Positions 48,060 to 58,140 are shown, counted from the stretch's first letter. The stretch: 64,000 bases of DNA from Siphonodentalium dalli (GCA_032622095.1 CP136064.1:113386004-113450003), one strand, 5' to 3'. The notes: generated by a model not told the origin, from the letters alone. Program-made: numbers and translations.

Positions 48060-49865
48060 TTAATCATTGTCTGAATCTTCGACCGTTAGATTTACTGCTA
48101 AGAGTTTCTTGAATTTTCTCATCGCTTCATCTGCAGCCCATTCATTATTATATCCGCGTTTGGTCAGTTTGACCATTTTCTTCATGATCGTGTTATGTAT
48201 GGGTGATGTTTTCAATCGATACTGGTATTCTATTAATCGTCTATAACTTTTGAGAAACAGAACAAAATCTGTGTCGATGGTATCCTCTTTTCCCGACATG
48301 CTCTCATCTCCCGAAATGCTCTCTTCTTCTTTCACATCATTGGTGACGCGTTTCATCATACTTTTGAATGTGTCCATCTCGTTGACACATCGCGCAGCTT
48401 TCTTAAGACCGAATACCGTTCTACTACCGACGACATTACCATCTTTTGAATCTGATAGCGTTCCCCGTTCATCTTCATCTGTATCTTCTCCGAAGAGAGT
48501 TGTTTTTGTCTCGGACATAGCTCCGTGTTCAGCCGGATCCTCAGTTAATTTTCGTTTTAACTTATTTTCTTGACACCAGTTTTTTACGTGTCTCTGAACA
48601 TCATAATGATCTGCGAACAAAAGCCCGCATTCATTACAAGGGTACGACATGTCTTCTTGAATGTCTCTGTTTTGATGGTTCTTCTTATTAATTTCATCGA
48701 GCTCACCAGGTGGCCGTATGTCGTTAGTATAGTCATTATGTTGACCCTGGGGCGCAATATAATTATATGTTATGCCCTTCTGTTGACCGGGGAGTTCTCT
48801 GTCATCGTATTTCATCGCATTCTGTTGACCCTGGGTCTCAGTGTCTTTTGTATGTTTTTTCATCCCATTCTGTTCATCTGGGTGTTCTCTGTCTTTTTGG
48901 AGATTATATTTCATGCCATTCCATTCACCCCTATGTTGGTTCGTGTCCTCTTTTAGTACATTCTGTCGCAGACGTAATGTGTCCGGTGTTGCGGCTTTTA
49001 AATCCACCAGTAGGTAACCGTACGGTTCACTCGTCGCTTCCGAAAACTCTCGAACCATACGCTGAGGACATTCAGGATACATCTGTCTTGATAATGTTGA
49101 AATTAATCCCTTGTCGATTGGGTTATTGAACAATACCAAATATTGACAATTTCGTCGTTGCGTTGGATCTTTGTTGTAGTAGAAATTCTGGTTCAAACTT
49201 ATCAAAGATAAGTTCAAATGGTGACTTCCTTCGGAATGCAAATCATTAACTCTCTGGTCTTTTGATGAAGTTTGCATCAAGTCATCGAGTATAACTAGAT
49301 TTTTATACCGGGGGTTGATAAGAGAATCCAAGTTTGCTGGTATTCCTCGTATAAAGTTGACCTGAGGGGTGACGGTATACTTTAATTCGTCATATAGGGG
49401 CTGCCAATATTTATAAAACCATATTATTCTGTCAGGTGCGGGTGATATTTTTGAGGCAGACTTTTGTAGCAAGGTTTTCACGAAGTATGTCTTACCACAA
49501 GATGTAGGTCCACTTACACATGCCGTGAATGGATGCTTGAAAATAAAATCTTCATGGACATTGGCCATTGGATCATTAAAGCAGGATGTTATGTCGCTTG
49601 GTGGCTGTTGTTGTTGTTGTTGTTGTTGTTGGTGGTGTTGTTGTTGTTGTTGTTGTTGTTGTTGTGGCTGATGATACTGTTGTTGTTGTTGTTGTTGTTG
49701 TGGCTGATGATACTGCTGCCTGTTGCTGCTACTGTCTGTTGCTGTTGCATGGTGCTGCTGCTGTGGTTGTCGGTTAACAAACTCAGTGTGCTTAGATTGT
49801 ACATGTCTTATCAAATCATGGTTCCGCACATACCCCCTAGAGCAAATTGAACACTGGTGCTTCAT
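48060..49865 (-). CDS. A32/FtsK-type packaging ATPase, left copy
   Basis: An intact 601-codon gene, identical in protein sequence to the copy at 50774-52579. Residues 4-25 form a C2H2 zinc finger (C-x2-C-x12-H-x4-H). Residues about 34-87 are Gln/His-rich. The P-loop ATPase domain starts near residue 108, with Walker A GPTSCGKT at 119-126 and Walker B NLVILDD at about 189-195. The 'sensor' region SLISLNQNFYY follows. Around residue 407-430 is a second finger of C2HC type, then an acidic tail and a basic helical end (about 530-601). In Polintons and adintoviruses this ATPase pumps DNA into capsids. The start is the first ATG. Reading runs toward the left end. Intact frames on both arms mean recent formation, continued arm conversion, or selection. 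No capsid gene accompanies it. Confidence 0.85.
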   Translation of the reverse strand: MKHQCSICSRGYVRNHDLIRHVQSKHTEFVNRQPQQQHHATATDSSSNRQQYHQPQQQQQQQQYHQPQQQQQQQQQHHQQQQQQQQQPPSDITSCFNDPMANVHEDFIFKHPFTACVSGPTSCGKTYFVKTLLQKSASKISPAPDRIIWFYKYWQPLYDELKYTVTPQVNFIRGIPANLDSLINPRYKNLVILDDLMQTSSKDQRVNDLHSEGSHHLNLSLISLNQNFYYNKDPTQRRNCQYLVLFNNPIDKGLISTLSRQMYPECPQRMVREFSEATSEPYGYLLVDLKAATPDTLRLRQNVLKEDTNQHRGEWNGMKYNLQKDREHPDEQNGMKKHTKDTETQGQQNAMKYDDRELPGQQKGITYNYIAPQGQHNDYTNDIRPPGELDEINKKNHQNRDIQEDMSYPCNECGLLFADHYDVQRHVKNWCQENKLKRKLTEDPAEHGAMSETKTTLFGEDTDEDERGTLSDSKDGNVVGSRTVFGLKKAARCVNEMDTFKSMMKRVTNDVKEEESISGDESMSGKEDTIDTDFVLFLKSYRRLIEYQYRLKTSPIHNTIMKKMVKLTKRGYNNEWAADEAMRKFKKLLAVNLTVEDSDND

Positions 49866-49965
49866 TTATACTTGACTAAAATGTCTCGGTATTTCAAAAT
49901 GTACAAGTCACTCTTTTTTCTGCATTTTATTTTAGAAAGTTTATCGTCTCTTATAAAAATCGATT

Positions 49966-50160
49966 ATTGCATCTAAAAATAGAATCTTTGGGTCTAAAAT
50001 TGGTTGTACTAAAATATTCCCAAAAACCCAAAACTTCAAAAATTTCAAAAAACTTCAAAAATTTCAAAAAACTTCAAAAATTTCAAAAACTTCAAAAATT
50101 TCAAAAATTTCAAAAACTTCAAAAAACTTCAAAAATTTCTAAAACTTCAAAAATAAGACC

Positions 50161-50192
<32 letters not shown>
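49966..50192. repeat. Subterminal copy of the end sequence plus CGG run, left of centre
   Basis: GCATCTAAAAATAGAATCTT and AAATATTCCCAAAAACCC, then AACTTCAAAAATTTC repeats, copy 46147-46345 on the same strand. They run into (CGG)n at 50162. The Arg-rich frames of 177 and 102 codons here are translations of CGG/CCG. Confidence 0.85.
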
Positions 50193-50231
<39 letters not shown>

Positions 50232-50446
50232 ATTGCGGTAATGCCGGTATTTGCCGCCGGCGGCGGCGGCGGTGGCGGCGGCATTGCGGTAATGCCGGTA
50301 TTTGCCGCCGGCGGCGGCGGCATTGCGGTATTTTACTGCGGCGGCGGCGGTGCCGCAGCCGCCGCCGGGGTCCGCCGCCGACGGACCCCGCAGTAAAATA
50401 CTGCAATGCCGCCGCCGCCGGCGGCAAATACCGGCATTACCGCAAT

Positions 50447-50477
<31 letters not shown>
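50162..50477. repeat. GC-rich, CGG-repeat centre of the palindrome
   Basis: An uninterrupted (CGG) run of about 23 units (50162-50230) is on the left, and about 10 (CCG) units (50447-50477) on the right. Between them are GCATTGCGGTAATGCCGGTA, then TTTGCCGCCGGCGG, modules (twice on the left, once inverted on the right) and GGGGTCCGCCGCCGACGGACCCC hairpins. The 254 bases 50193-50446 are the only part of the element that is not arm-to-arm palindromic. Confidence 0.9.
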
Positions 50478-50478
<1 letters not shown>

Positions 50479-50673
50479 GGTCTTATTTTTGAAGTTTTAG
50501 AAATTTTTGAAGTTTTTTGAAGTTTTTGAAATTTTTGAAATTTTTGAAGTTTTTGAAATTTTTGAAGTTTTTTGAAATTTTTGAAGTTTTTTGAAATTTT
50601 TGAAGTTTTGGGTTTTTGGGAATATTTTAGTACAACCAATTTTAGACCCAAAGATTCTATTTTTAGATGCAAT
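50447..50673. repeat. Subterminal copy of the end sequence, right of centre
   Basis: Mirror of 49966-50192. With its partner it makes a 0.7-kb inner unit that itself looks like a TIR-centre-TIR element. Confidence 0.85.
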
Positions 50674-50773
50674 AATCGATTTTTATAAGAGACGATAAAC
50701 TTTCTAAAATAAAATGCAGAAAAAAGAGTGACTTGTACATTTTGAAATACCGAGACATTTTAGTCAAGTATAA

Positions 50774-52579
50774 ATGAAGCACCAGTGTTCAATTTGCTCT
50801 AGGGGGTATGTGCGGAACCATGATTTGATAAGACATGTACAATCTAAGCACACTGAGTTTGTTAACCGACAACCACAGCAGCAGCACCATGCAACAGCAA
50901 CAGACAGTAGCAGCAACAGGCAGCAGTATCATCAGCCACAACAACAACAACAACAACAACAGTATCATCAGCCACAACAACAACAACAACAACAACAACA
51001 ACACCACCAACAACAACAACAACAACAACAACAGCCACCAAGCGACATAACATCCTGCTTTAATGATCCAATGGCCAATGTCCATGAAGATTTTATTTTC
51101 AAGCATCCATTCACGGCATGTGTAAGTGGACCTACATCTTGTGGTAAGACATACTTCGTGAAAACCTTGCTACAAAAGTCTGCCTCAAAAATATCACCCG
51201 CACCTGACAGAATAATATGGTTTTATAAATATTGGCAGCCGCTATATGACGAATTAAAGTATACCGTCACCCCTCAGGTCAACTTTATACGAGGAATACC
51301 AGCAAACTTGGATTCTCTTATCAACCCCCGGTATAAAAATCTAGTTATACTCGATGACTTGATGCAAACTTCATCAAAAGACCAGAGAGTTAATGATTTG
51401 CATTCCGAAGGAAGTCACCATTTGAACTTATCTTTGATAAGTTTGAACCAGAATTTCTACTACAACAAAGATCCAACGCAACGACGAAATTGTCAATATT
51501 TGGTATTGTTCAATAACCCAATCGACAAGGGATTAATTTCAACATTATCAAGACAGATGTATCCTGAATGTCCTCAGCGTATGGTTCGAGAGTTTTCGGA
51601 AGCGACGAGTGAACCGTACGGTTACCTACTGGTGGATTTAAAAGCCGCAACACCGGACACATTACGTCTGCGACAGAATGTACTAAAAGAGGACACGAAC
51701 CAACATAGGGGTGAATGGAATGGCATGAAATATAATCTCCAAAAAGACAGAGAACACCCAGATGAACAGAATGGGATGAAAAAACATACAAAAGACACTG
51801 AGACCCAGGGTCAACAGAATGCGATGAAATACGATGACAGAGAACTCCCCGGTCAACAGAAGGGCATAACATATAATTATATTGCGCCCCAGGGTCAACA
51901 TAATGACTATACTAACGACATACGGCCACCTGGTGAGCTCGATGAAATTAATAAGAAGAACCATCAAAACAGAGACATTCAAGAAGACATGTCGTACCCT
52001 TGTAATGAATGCGGGCTTTTGTTCGCAGATCATTATGATGTTCAGAGACACGTAAAAAACTGGTGTCAAGAAAATAAGTTAAAACGAAAATTAACTGAGG
52101 ATCCGGCTGAACACGGAGCTATGTCCGAGACAAAAACAACTCTCTTCGGAGAAGATACAGATGAAGATGAACGGGGAACGCTATCAGATTCAAAAGATGG
52201 TAATGTCGTCGGTAGTAGAACGGTATTCGGTCTTAAGAAAGCTGCGCGATGTGTCAACGAGATGGACACATTCAAAAGTATGATGAAACGCGTCACCAAT
52301 GATGTGAAAGAAGAAGAGAGCATTTCGGGAGATGAGAGCATGTCGGGAAAAGAGGATACCATCGACACAGATTTTGTTCTGTTTCTCAAAAGTTATAGAC
52401 GATTAATAGAATACCAGTATCGATTGAAAACATCACCCATACATAACACGATCATGAAGAAAATGGTCAAACTGACCAAACGCGGATATAATAATGAATG
52501 GGCTGCAGATGAAGCGATGAGAAAATTCAAGAAACTCTTAGCAGTAAATCTAACGGTCGAAGATTCAGACAATGATTAA
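50774..52579 (+). CDS. A32/FtsK-type packaging ATPase, right copy
   Basis: Mirror of the gene at 48060-49865, also intact at 601 codons with the same protein. The two genes are divergent and start 908 bp apart, so the central CGG-rich block lies between their 5' ends and would act as a shared, symmetrical upstream region. The 3' ends face the element termini; AATAAA lies just past the stop (52584-52589). The domain layout is given under the left copy. The link of a zinc finger and polyGln tract to an HerA/FtsK-like ATPase is unusual compared with the short ATPases of most Polintons. Whether either copy is expressed cannot be judged from sequence. Confidence 0.85.
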   Translation: MKHQCSICSRGYVRNHDLIRHVQSKHTEFVNRQPQQQHHATATDSSSNRQQYHQPQQQQQQQQYHQPQQQQQQQQQHHQQQQQQQQQPPSDITSCFNDPMANVHEDFIFKHPFTACVSGPTSCGKTYFVKTLLQKSASKISPAPDRIIWFYKYWQPLYDELKYTVTPQVNFIRGIPANLDSLINPRYKNLVILDDLMQTSSKDQRVNDLHSEGSHHLNLSLISLNQNFYYNKDPTQRRNCQYLVLFNNPIDKGLISTLSRQMYPECPQRMVREFSEATSEPYGYLLVDLKAATPDTLRLRQNVLKEDTNQHRGEWNGMKYNLQKDREHPDEQNGMKKHTKDTETQGQQNAMKYDDRELPGQQKGITYNYIAPQGQHNDYTNDIRPPGELDEINKKNHQNRDIQEDMSYPCNECGLLFADHYDVQRHVKNWCQENKLKRKLTEDPAEHGAMSETKTTLFGEDTDEDERGTLSDSKDGNVVGSRTVFGLKKAARCVNEMDTFKSMMKRVTNDVKEEESISGDESMSGKEDTIDTDFVLFLKSYRRLIEYQYRLKTSPIHNTIMKKMVKLTKRGYNNEWAADEAMRKFKKLLAVNLTVEDSDND

Positions 52580-52583
52580 ATTT

Positions 52584-52589
52584 CAATAA
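52584..52589 (+). terminator. Polyadenylation signal candidate
   Basis: AATAAA starts 5 bases after the ATPase stop codon. The mirror signal for the left copy is at 48050-48055 on the minus strand. Confidence 0.5.
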
Positions 52590-53267
52590 ACTTCATCAAC
52601 ATGTTATTCTCGTCTTCGTTATATATCTATAAGTGGGGAGGGGGGTTTGTATAGCGAGAATGCTCCTTTAATATTCACACACCAATATTACATAACGTCC
52701 CTTACCTCGTGTCACTTTAACATTCCACACTCCGTGTGTGCATTATCCCCCTTTAAGTATGTCATAGCATGGGTACATGTAAGATAATATAACACTATGA
52801 CCATGTCTGTATCTGTTGTTGGTAAGATGTGAAATATAAATTTCAGTTCATTCGTGTAATAATTTCGTATATGTTCAACGCTCTTCATTCGTAAGAGTAA
52901 TTATGACCTCCGGCTTCGTGTCGATTGTGTACTGAGCTGACACCGGGGATAAATTGACCAATGACTGCTATTGTACTGAGCTGACACCGGGGATAAATTG
53001 ACCAATGACTGCCATTGTATCCTTTGACAGATATGCGTGCGCAGACTCGTTTGATGTTCGCTATCGCCTTACTATGTTTTAATAGCCGAGCCTTCATTTC
53101 TCGGCTGACTCTCTTACCGACAAGACCTGTCTACACAGTACTTCTCCGGCAGACTATTCATCCACTGGTAGGCCTACATACAGGTATGCCCTAAATAATG
53201 GACTGCTTAACCACAGCAGAATTATAGGTAACTTTTCAGGAGTTAGTCGGAAATATGACTTGCATCG

Positions 53268-53333
53268 GAAATAAAATCTTCATGGACATTGGCCATTGGA
53301 TCATGAAAGCAGGATGTTATGTCGCTTGGTGAC

Positions 53334-53375
<42 letters not shown>

Positions 53376-53378
53376 GGC
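53268..53378 (-). pseudogene. ATPase gene fragment, reversed within the right arm
   Basis: Mirror image of 47261-47371: polyGln codons plus the next 20 or so codons, on the strand opposite to the intact right-arm gene. Confidence 0.85.
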
Positions 53379-54293
53379 TTAACCTGCACATTATGTATTT
53401 TCTAAACATGGAACATGTCTGAATTTATCATTGGTACAATAGCAGTGATATAATGTTACATCATCGGTGCTACCTGGAGTTTTCGGCATACAAAATGATC
53501 GTAAGTGTGACTGGAGTGATAAGGGGTTATTACGTAATGTTGTTATAACAATGTGATCAAAGCAATTTGTATAATTGAGTGTCTCACGACCTGACTTAAT
53601 ATGTATGCATGTTTTATGGATAACTAATTATCGCGTGAATGACACAGTTTATCAACCTTAATTGATACTAACTCGTTTTGTTCAGACATTAAATCGATTT
53701 GTTTTCTGAATACCATATAGCTGTGACCGGGGAAATAATAGAATTCATTTGGTAAAGCAAAGGTGTGAAAGACACATTGTTAACACCAATGTGGCGTGTG
53801 TGATTGAGTGTACATCGCTCATGTTCCATGTAAAAATGGCTGAGATTAAATCATCATTCATTCAATATGACAATTCATTCTGGAGGGTTGTAATTTCGCC
53901 TTACCATTTTCGACCGTTAGTAATTCAACATAGTACATTTCAATACTTCCAATAATTGACGAAAATACACACGCCTGTCATATACTCAATAACTTCATAT
54001 AGAGATAAGTAAAGAATAAACGCTCTTTATTATTTATGTAAAAAGTAATGGTGTCTATTTTCAGGTATGACAATTATATGAACTGCGTCCGTTAAACACT
54101 GGAATGTATGCATTCATACCGTTGGTCACAATGTCCAATAAAGCTATTTCTAAACATCGATTAATAAATTCATGAAAAATATTTGAACAAAAAAATAACG
54201 AAAGATATTACACGCAAATAATTTAACATTCGATATTTTTTAATATCGAGATTATCAGAAACCGATAAACTCGTTATAAATTTTTTATTTAAC

Positions 54294-54519
54294 CTTTTTT
54301 TAGAGAAATAATTTTGAGGGTTTTGATAATTTGGAAGTTTGGAAATTTTAGGGTTTTGATAATTTGGAAGTTCTTAAATTTTTTGGAAAAAATAAATTTT
54401 TGAAGTTTTGAAATTTTTTTTTTGGGTTTTTGATATTTTGGGAATATTATAGTACAAACAATTTTAGACCCCAAAGATTCTATTTTTAGATGTGAGAGTA
54501 ACGAGCCCCCTATTCTTCT
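54294..54519. repeat. Terminal sequence, right end
   Basis: Mirror of 46120-46345, ending ...CGAGCCCCCTATTCTTCT, with one substitution at 54373. Confidence 0.85.
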
Positions 54520-54525
54520 GCGGGT
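54520..54525. other. Target-site duplication, right copy (GCGGGT)
   Basis: Identical to 46114-46119. The LINE reading frame continues straight after it. Confidence 0.9.
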
Positions 54526-56847
54526 CTGACGACAGTTCATTATCACCAATGGACACAAAGAAACAGAAAGAACTCAGTCGTGTGGGGAGTTCCCCTGTTT
54601 TCGGAATCGGCGATCCGTACGATAACAGTACGTTTGATGACGAAAACTCTCAGCCTCAAAAACCAACGGGCATGCCATACAGTTCCCAGGCTGGAGAATT
54701 ACTGAGAGAGTTCAAAATAGCTCTCCAAGATCCCGAATTCCAAAATTCCATGCGCAGTATTTTCAAAAGCGTCTGTACTGAATCCAACATCAATTTGCAG
54801 GCCAGAGTCACTAAACTTGAGGATTCGAATGCGGACATGGAACGAAGAGTGGGAATCCTAGAAGAAGGCCTTAAAATGAAGGACGCATGGATATATCAAC
54901 TCGAATCCGACATTGATGGACTGAAACAGTACGGCATGCGCAACTCACTACGCATCACCGGGGTTGCGGAATCTCGTGGAGAGTCGGTCCAGGATATTGT
55001 GAAAAATCTTGGTGAAGAGATCGGCGTTACCGTGGAGCCCGAAGACATCGAAAGAACACATCGATCAGGGAAGATTGGCAGCCAAAGATCCATCTTGGTA
55101 AGGTTTCACCATTATAAGAAACGGGATAAATTCTATCGCGCTAGAGGAGCCCTAAAAACTCTAGGACGTCTAAGGGTGTCTTCGTTAACGAGCACACTAC
55201 CAACAATCGTTCTCAGATGGCCGGAGTATGTAGAAAGCTGAAGAAAGACCAGTTGATAGAGTCTACGTGGACATTCAACGGCATTATATTCGTGAAAGAC
55301 TGGGCCGCGACAGTTCACAGGATCGACAGCTTTGGAGAGTTCGACGATTTCAGAAGGCAACTCTTCAGCCCACCTCGTAAGCCTCGTGGCACATAAACAT
55401 CAGTTATGACACTTTGACAGCCCACATATATTGGTCTGTCAGATTAACCCAGCATTGTCTGTATATGTGTTCCCTTGTGTCCACCGACGCGCACTAGTAC
55501 ACACTACAACCACCAAATTAATCGAATACGCACAGTAAGCCGTATACGATAAATAAGCACTTGAAACAAGTTCCATTAGCTGGCATAATTATAGGGACGA
55601 GGAAGTAAATAATACCATGCATAAACACCATATCATTATATATTAGAATTCGATGCAATAGGGCATCAAACTAGCCATCTATGTCCTTGCTAATAAAAAT
55701 CGACATGCGATATTACTCCGCCAAATCAATCAAACGCTCACTTACGGTATACTATACATTCCAGCTCTCTTTTATCAGCCATCTTAGGATCTATCCGCAT
55801 TATATCGAGGTGCACCGACACCGATAGAGTTACTCTTCTTTGTGTCCGTGATTATGCATGATCACAATGTCCTCGCTATAATCAAGTCTACATATTGTCT
55901 TCAACAGCAGATGTTGTTACTGGGACCTGGAACCGTGATTGCATCTTTAAGAAATTTATGCTACTTATACACAAGCTTAATACTATTCCTGTAGTATATA
56001 TAACTCATGTGACCGACCTGTCCACTAAACACATTTTGATTAACGAAAGAATCCGACGGCATCAGACATGCAAATGGAGGTAACTCTATCCAAAGAGTTA
56101 CATCCCTAGCTCGAGTTACATTTATAGACATACTGACTGGCCAACAAAACACACATCGTTTAAAGTGACTGACGATTACTTGACTTGGTGTATATATATA
56201 TATATATACAACACATATAAACACACATGCGCATCAACGTGTTCGTTTACGCACGACACGCGACTTGCTGTCAACCACACCTCAGATCATACAATGTATC
56301 GATCTACTACACCTTGGCAATGATAGTTTAAAGCAAAATCTATTTTACTCTCGAATGCGCGAAATGCAAGCGTTATCGACTTCACTGTCACCTGATATTA
56401 GTGTTCTCATGAAAGCTCTTCCCACTGAAATGCCGGATGGCCTCGAAACTCCTAACTTACTCCACCGATGCAGTTATTCGCGGCATCCATTCAGATCACT
56501 CTCCTTATGAAATAATTTTCTCAACTGGCTGGCGACCGTAGAATTATCTCCCTTTCGACCGTAAGCCCATGTTGTGTTATCGTTCTTCGTACTCACGTAG
56601 AGTGACCGATCTTTCACCTGGTTATGCACGCCAAACACGAATACTATTATTATTGTAACCGATTGGTGATAAGTCTGGGACTGTATGTCTACGTACATTA
56701 TTTCAATTCTTTAATCTCAATAAATCAATAATCATGATATATGAGATATACAAGATTCAAATACAAATATATGACAAAAGCACATTTAACAGGTACATAA
56801 ATATATTTTATAGTATATGTAATATTAATGTTAATGCATACATTGAA

Positions 56848-56880
56848 GGCACATCCACCCAAAAACAGGGTGGATGTGCC
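56848..56880. repeat. 13-bp stem hairpin
   Basis: GGCACATCCACCC, a 7-base loop AAAAACA, then GGGTGGATGTGCC. The stem is perfect. It is not the histone 3' stem-loop. Function unknown. Confidence 0.8.
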
Positions 56881-57602
56881 CGATACTATATATAAGACTA
56901 TCTATTTATTTGATACTTTGATACTCGCGTCATTTACACAGGAATACTGTCATAGCGACATGCATATACATAAATGTTGACTTGAGACGATGGGGCACAT
57001 GAGCCACAGATATAACTTTGAATTTGGAAAAAAAAGAGAAAAAAAACGTATGGACAAAATCTACATTGTATGTTTTAATCAGCATATAACTTGAGGTCGA
57101 AGTTGTGGATGTATTCGAATAATAATGTTTAGAATAAAGCCGGGCTTCAAATAAACAGACAGAGACACCGTAGCTAATAGACCCCATCGCATCAAGTGCA
57201 TGTCCACATCAAGTAAATCCTGCGTGCTCAGTGAGGATCAAGCGAATCCTGTCAAAATCGTGCTCAGGTCAACTGAGTGGCACGCGTCAGGTACTATTTC
57301 ACGCATTCGATGATCCCACAATAAAATATCAATGTCACGTGATTGCATTCGAGTTGTTCGGGGAATCACCGTCTGAAATATGGGTCAGTGGTATGTTGTG
57401 GCTGTGTTCACGAAAGTCGGGAGGTTAGGGTGAAAACGCTGGAATGCTTCAAGTTGCACCACCGTGAGTATGGTGTTCATTATAATAAATCAACGGTACA
57501 TTTTACAGTAACTATTATATACACCAGGCTTTAATCCTTCAAAATATTCGTGATAAATATAGTAAGCGTGATGGAGCATAATATCCACGACATTTGGTGA
57601 GT

Positions 57603-57631
57603 CCACACAGGGACGCGAACGCCCTGTGTGG
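57603..57631. repeat. 10-bp stem hairpin
   Basis: CCACACAGGG, a 9-base loop, then CCCTGTGTGG, followed by a poly-G run. It lies just beyond the 3' side of the LINE fragment at 57.8 kb. Confidence 0.7.
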
Positions 57632-57639
57632 CGGGGGGG

Positions 57640-58137
57640 GGGGTCATCGATGGAAAATAGTCCGACTCGCCAATTTGCACACTGTCGTGTGCATTACGGG
57701 TGTCTAAGTAGACAATAAAAAGACCATCATGGCGCAGTAGGAGGTATATGATGGTCCTCCCACTGAGATTAGTGGGGCGTACTTCCTTGTGACAATGTGG
57801 GGGGGGGGGGTGAAATGATGATAAAGAGCGTTCAGGTAGAAGACATTAATGCTTTGATCAGATGATAGACATTGCGCATTACCTGTATTTTAGTAGTTTC
57901 CATCAATTGGCGTAATTTTAAATTGTTTGGGTATTTATAGTAGTATTTGGGGATTAGTGTAGCACGATTTTCATCGAATTTCTCGCAGATCAACATCACA
58001 TGATACTCGTCACCGATTCCGTTGCTACAAAAGGTGCAGGATTTGTTGTTAGACATATTTGCCCAGCTCGTATAGCATCTCATCATGTACAATTCCAACA
58101 TGAATATCCTCAATGAGGGGGGGTCGGAAAATAACAA
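57640..58137 (-). mobile_element. LINE ORF2 C-terminal fragment
   Basis: The minus-strand frame 58137-57832 (101 codons) carries a Cys/His knuckle, CTFCSNGIGDEYHVMLICEKF, then RATLIPKYYYKYPNNLKLRQ. This is the usual end of a CR1/RTE-like LINE ORF2, after the RT. The 3' UTR probably runs to about 57640. The fragment ends within a few bases of a splice acceptor at 58140 of the gene on the opposite strand, so the insertion abuts that gene's exon. Confidence 0.65.
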
Positions 58138-58140
58138 CAG

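Larger units (their letters stand above)
46120..54519. mobile_element. 8400-bp palindromic Polinton-like element
   Basis: Every mapped landmark on the left pairs with one on the right at positions summing to 100639, so there is no net indel between the arms. The arms (46120-50192 and 50447-54519, about 4073 bp each) differ at only two positions I found (46266/54373 and 47571/53068). The ends read AGAAGAATAGGGGGCTCG, beginning AG as Polinton termini usually do, with a 6-bp duplication outside. Each arm carries the terminal repeat, noncoding sequence, a reversed fragment of the ATPase gene, the intact ATPase gene reading outward from the centre, and a second copy of the terminal sequence next to the centre. 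Polymerase, integrase, protease and capsid genes are absent, so movement must have depended on enzymes supplied elsewhere. Confidence 0.9.
46089..55396 (+). pseudogene. LINE ORF1, interrupted by the palindromic Polinton-like element
   Basis: The frame starts at ATG 46089 and is cut after 31 bases at 46119. It resumes at 54526 in the same reading frame once one copy of the 6-bp duplication is set aside. Downstream, 54549-55175 encodes an ORF1p of the L1/CR1 RNA-binding type. A coiled coil (VTKLEDSNADMERRVGILEE) is followed by an RRM-like core with YGMRNSLRITGVAESRGES and RTHRSGKIG, SILVRFHHYKKRDKFYRAR. A frameshift near 55175 moves the C-terminal domain (WTFNGIIFVKDWAATVHRID) to another frame, ending TAA at 55394-55396. 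The protein would coat LINE RNA. Both the insertion and the frameshift inactivate it. Confidence 0.8.
55397..57830. other. Probable LINE remainder and unassigned DNA
   Basis: No ORF2 domains (endonuclease, RT) were recognised in the scattered frames (up to 87 codons). A 3'-UTR-like end (TTCTTTAATCTCAATAAATC, then AATAATC) lies near 56707-56733. Two clean hairpins are listed separately. A poly-G run lies at 57634-57642 and another at about 57800. Confidence 0.35.

Noticed and set aside
49533-49850. Poly-Leu/poly-Val/poly-Asn frames overlapping the ATPase gene (also mirrored at 50789-51106)
   Set aside because: Other frames of the CAA/CAG polyGln tract.
49967-50672. 177-codon Arg-rich ORFs on both strands at the palindrome centre
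   Set aside because: Poly-Arg and poly-Ala come from CGG/CCG and flanking low-complexity repeats; the two are mirror images.
46120-54519. Assembly artefact (hairpin read or inverted duplicate join)
   Set aside because: The exact 6-bp duplication, different flanks that form one continuous LINE frame, two arm differences and an asymmetric centre are not expected from a fold-back artefact. Reads would still be decisive.
56848-56880. Histone 3' stem-loop
   Set aside because: The stem is 13 bp with a 7-base loop and wrong sequence; the histone element has a 6-bp stem and 4-base loop, and no histone gene is nearby.
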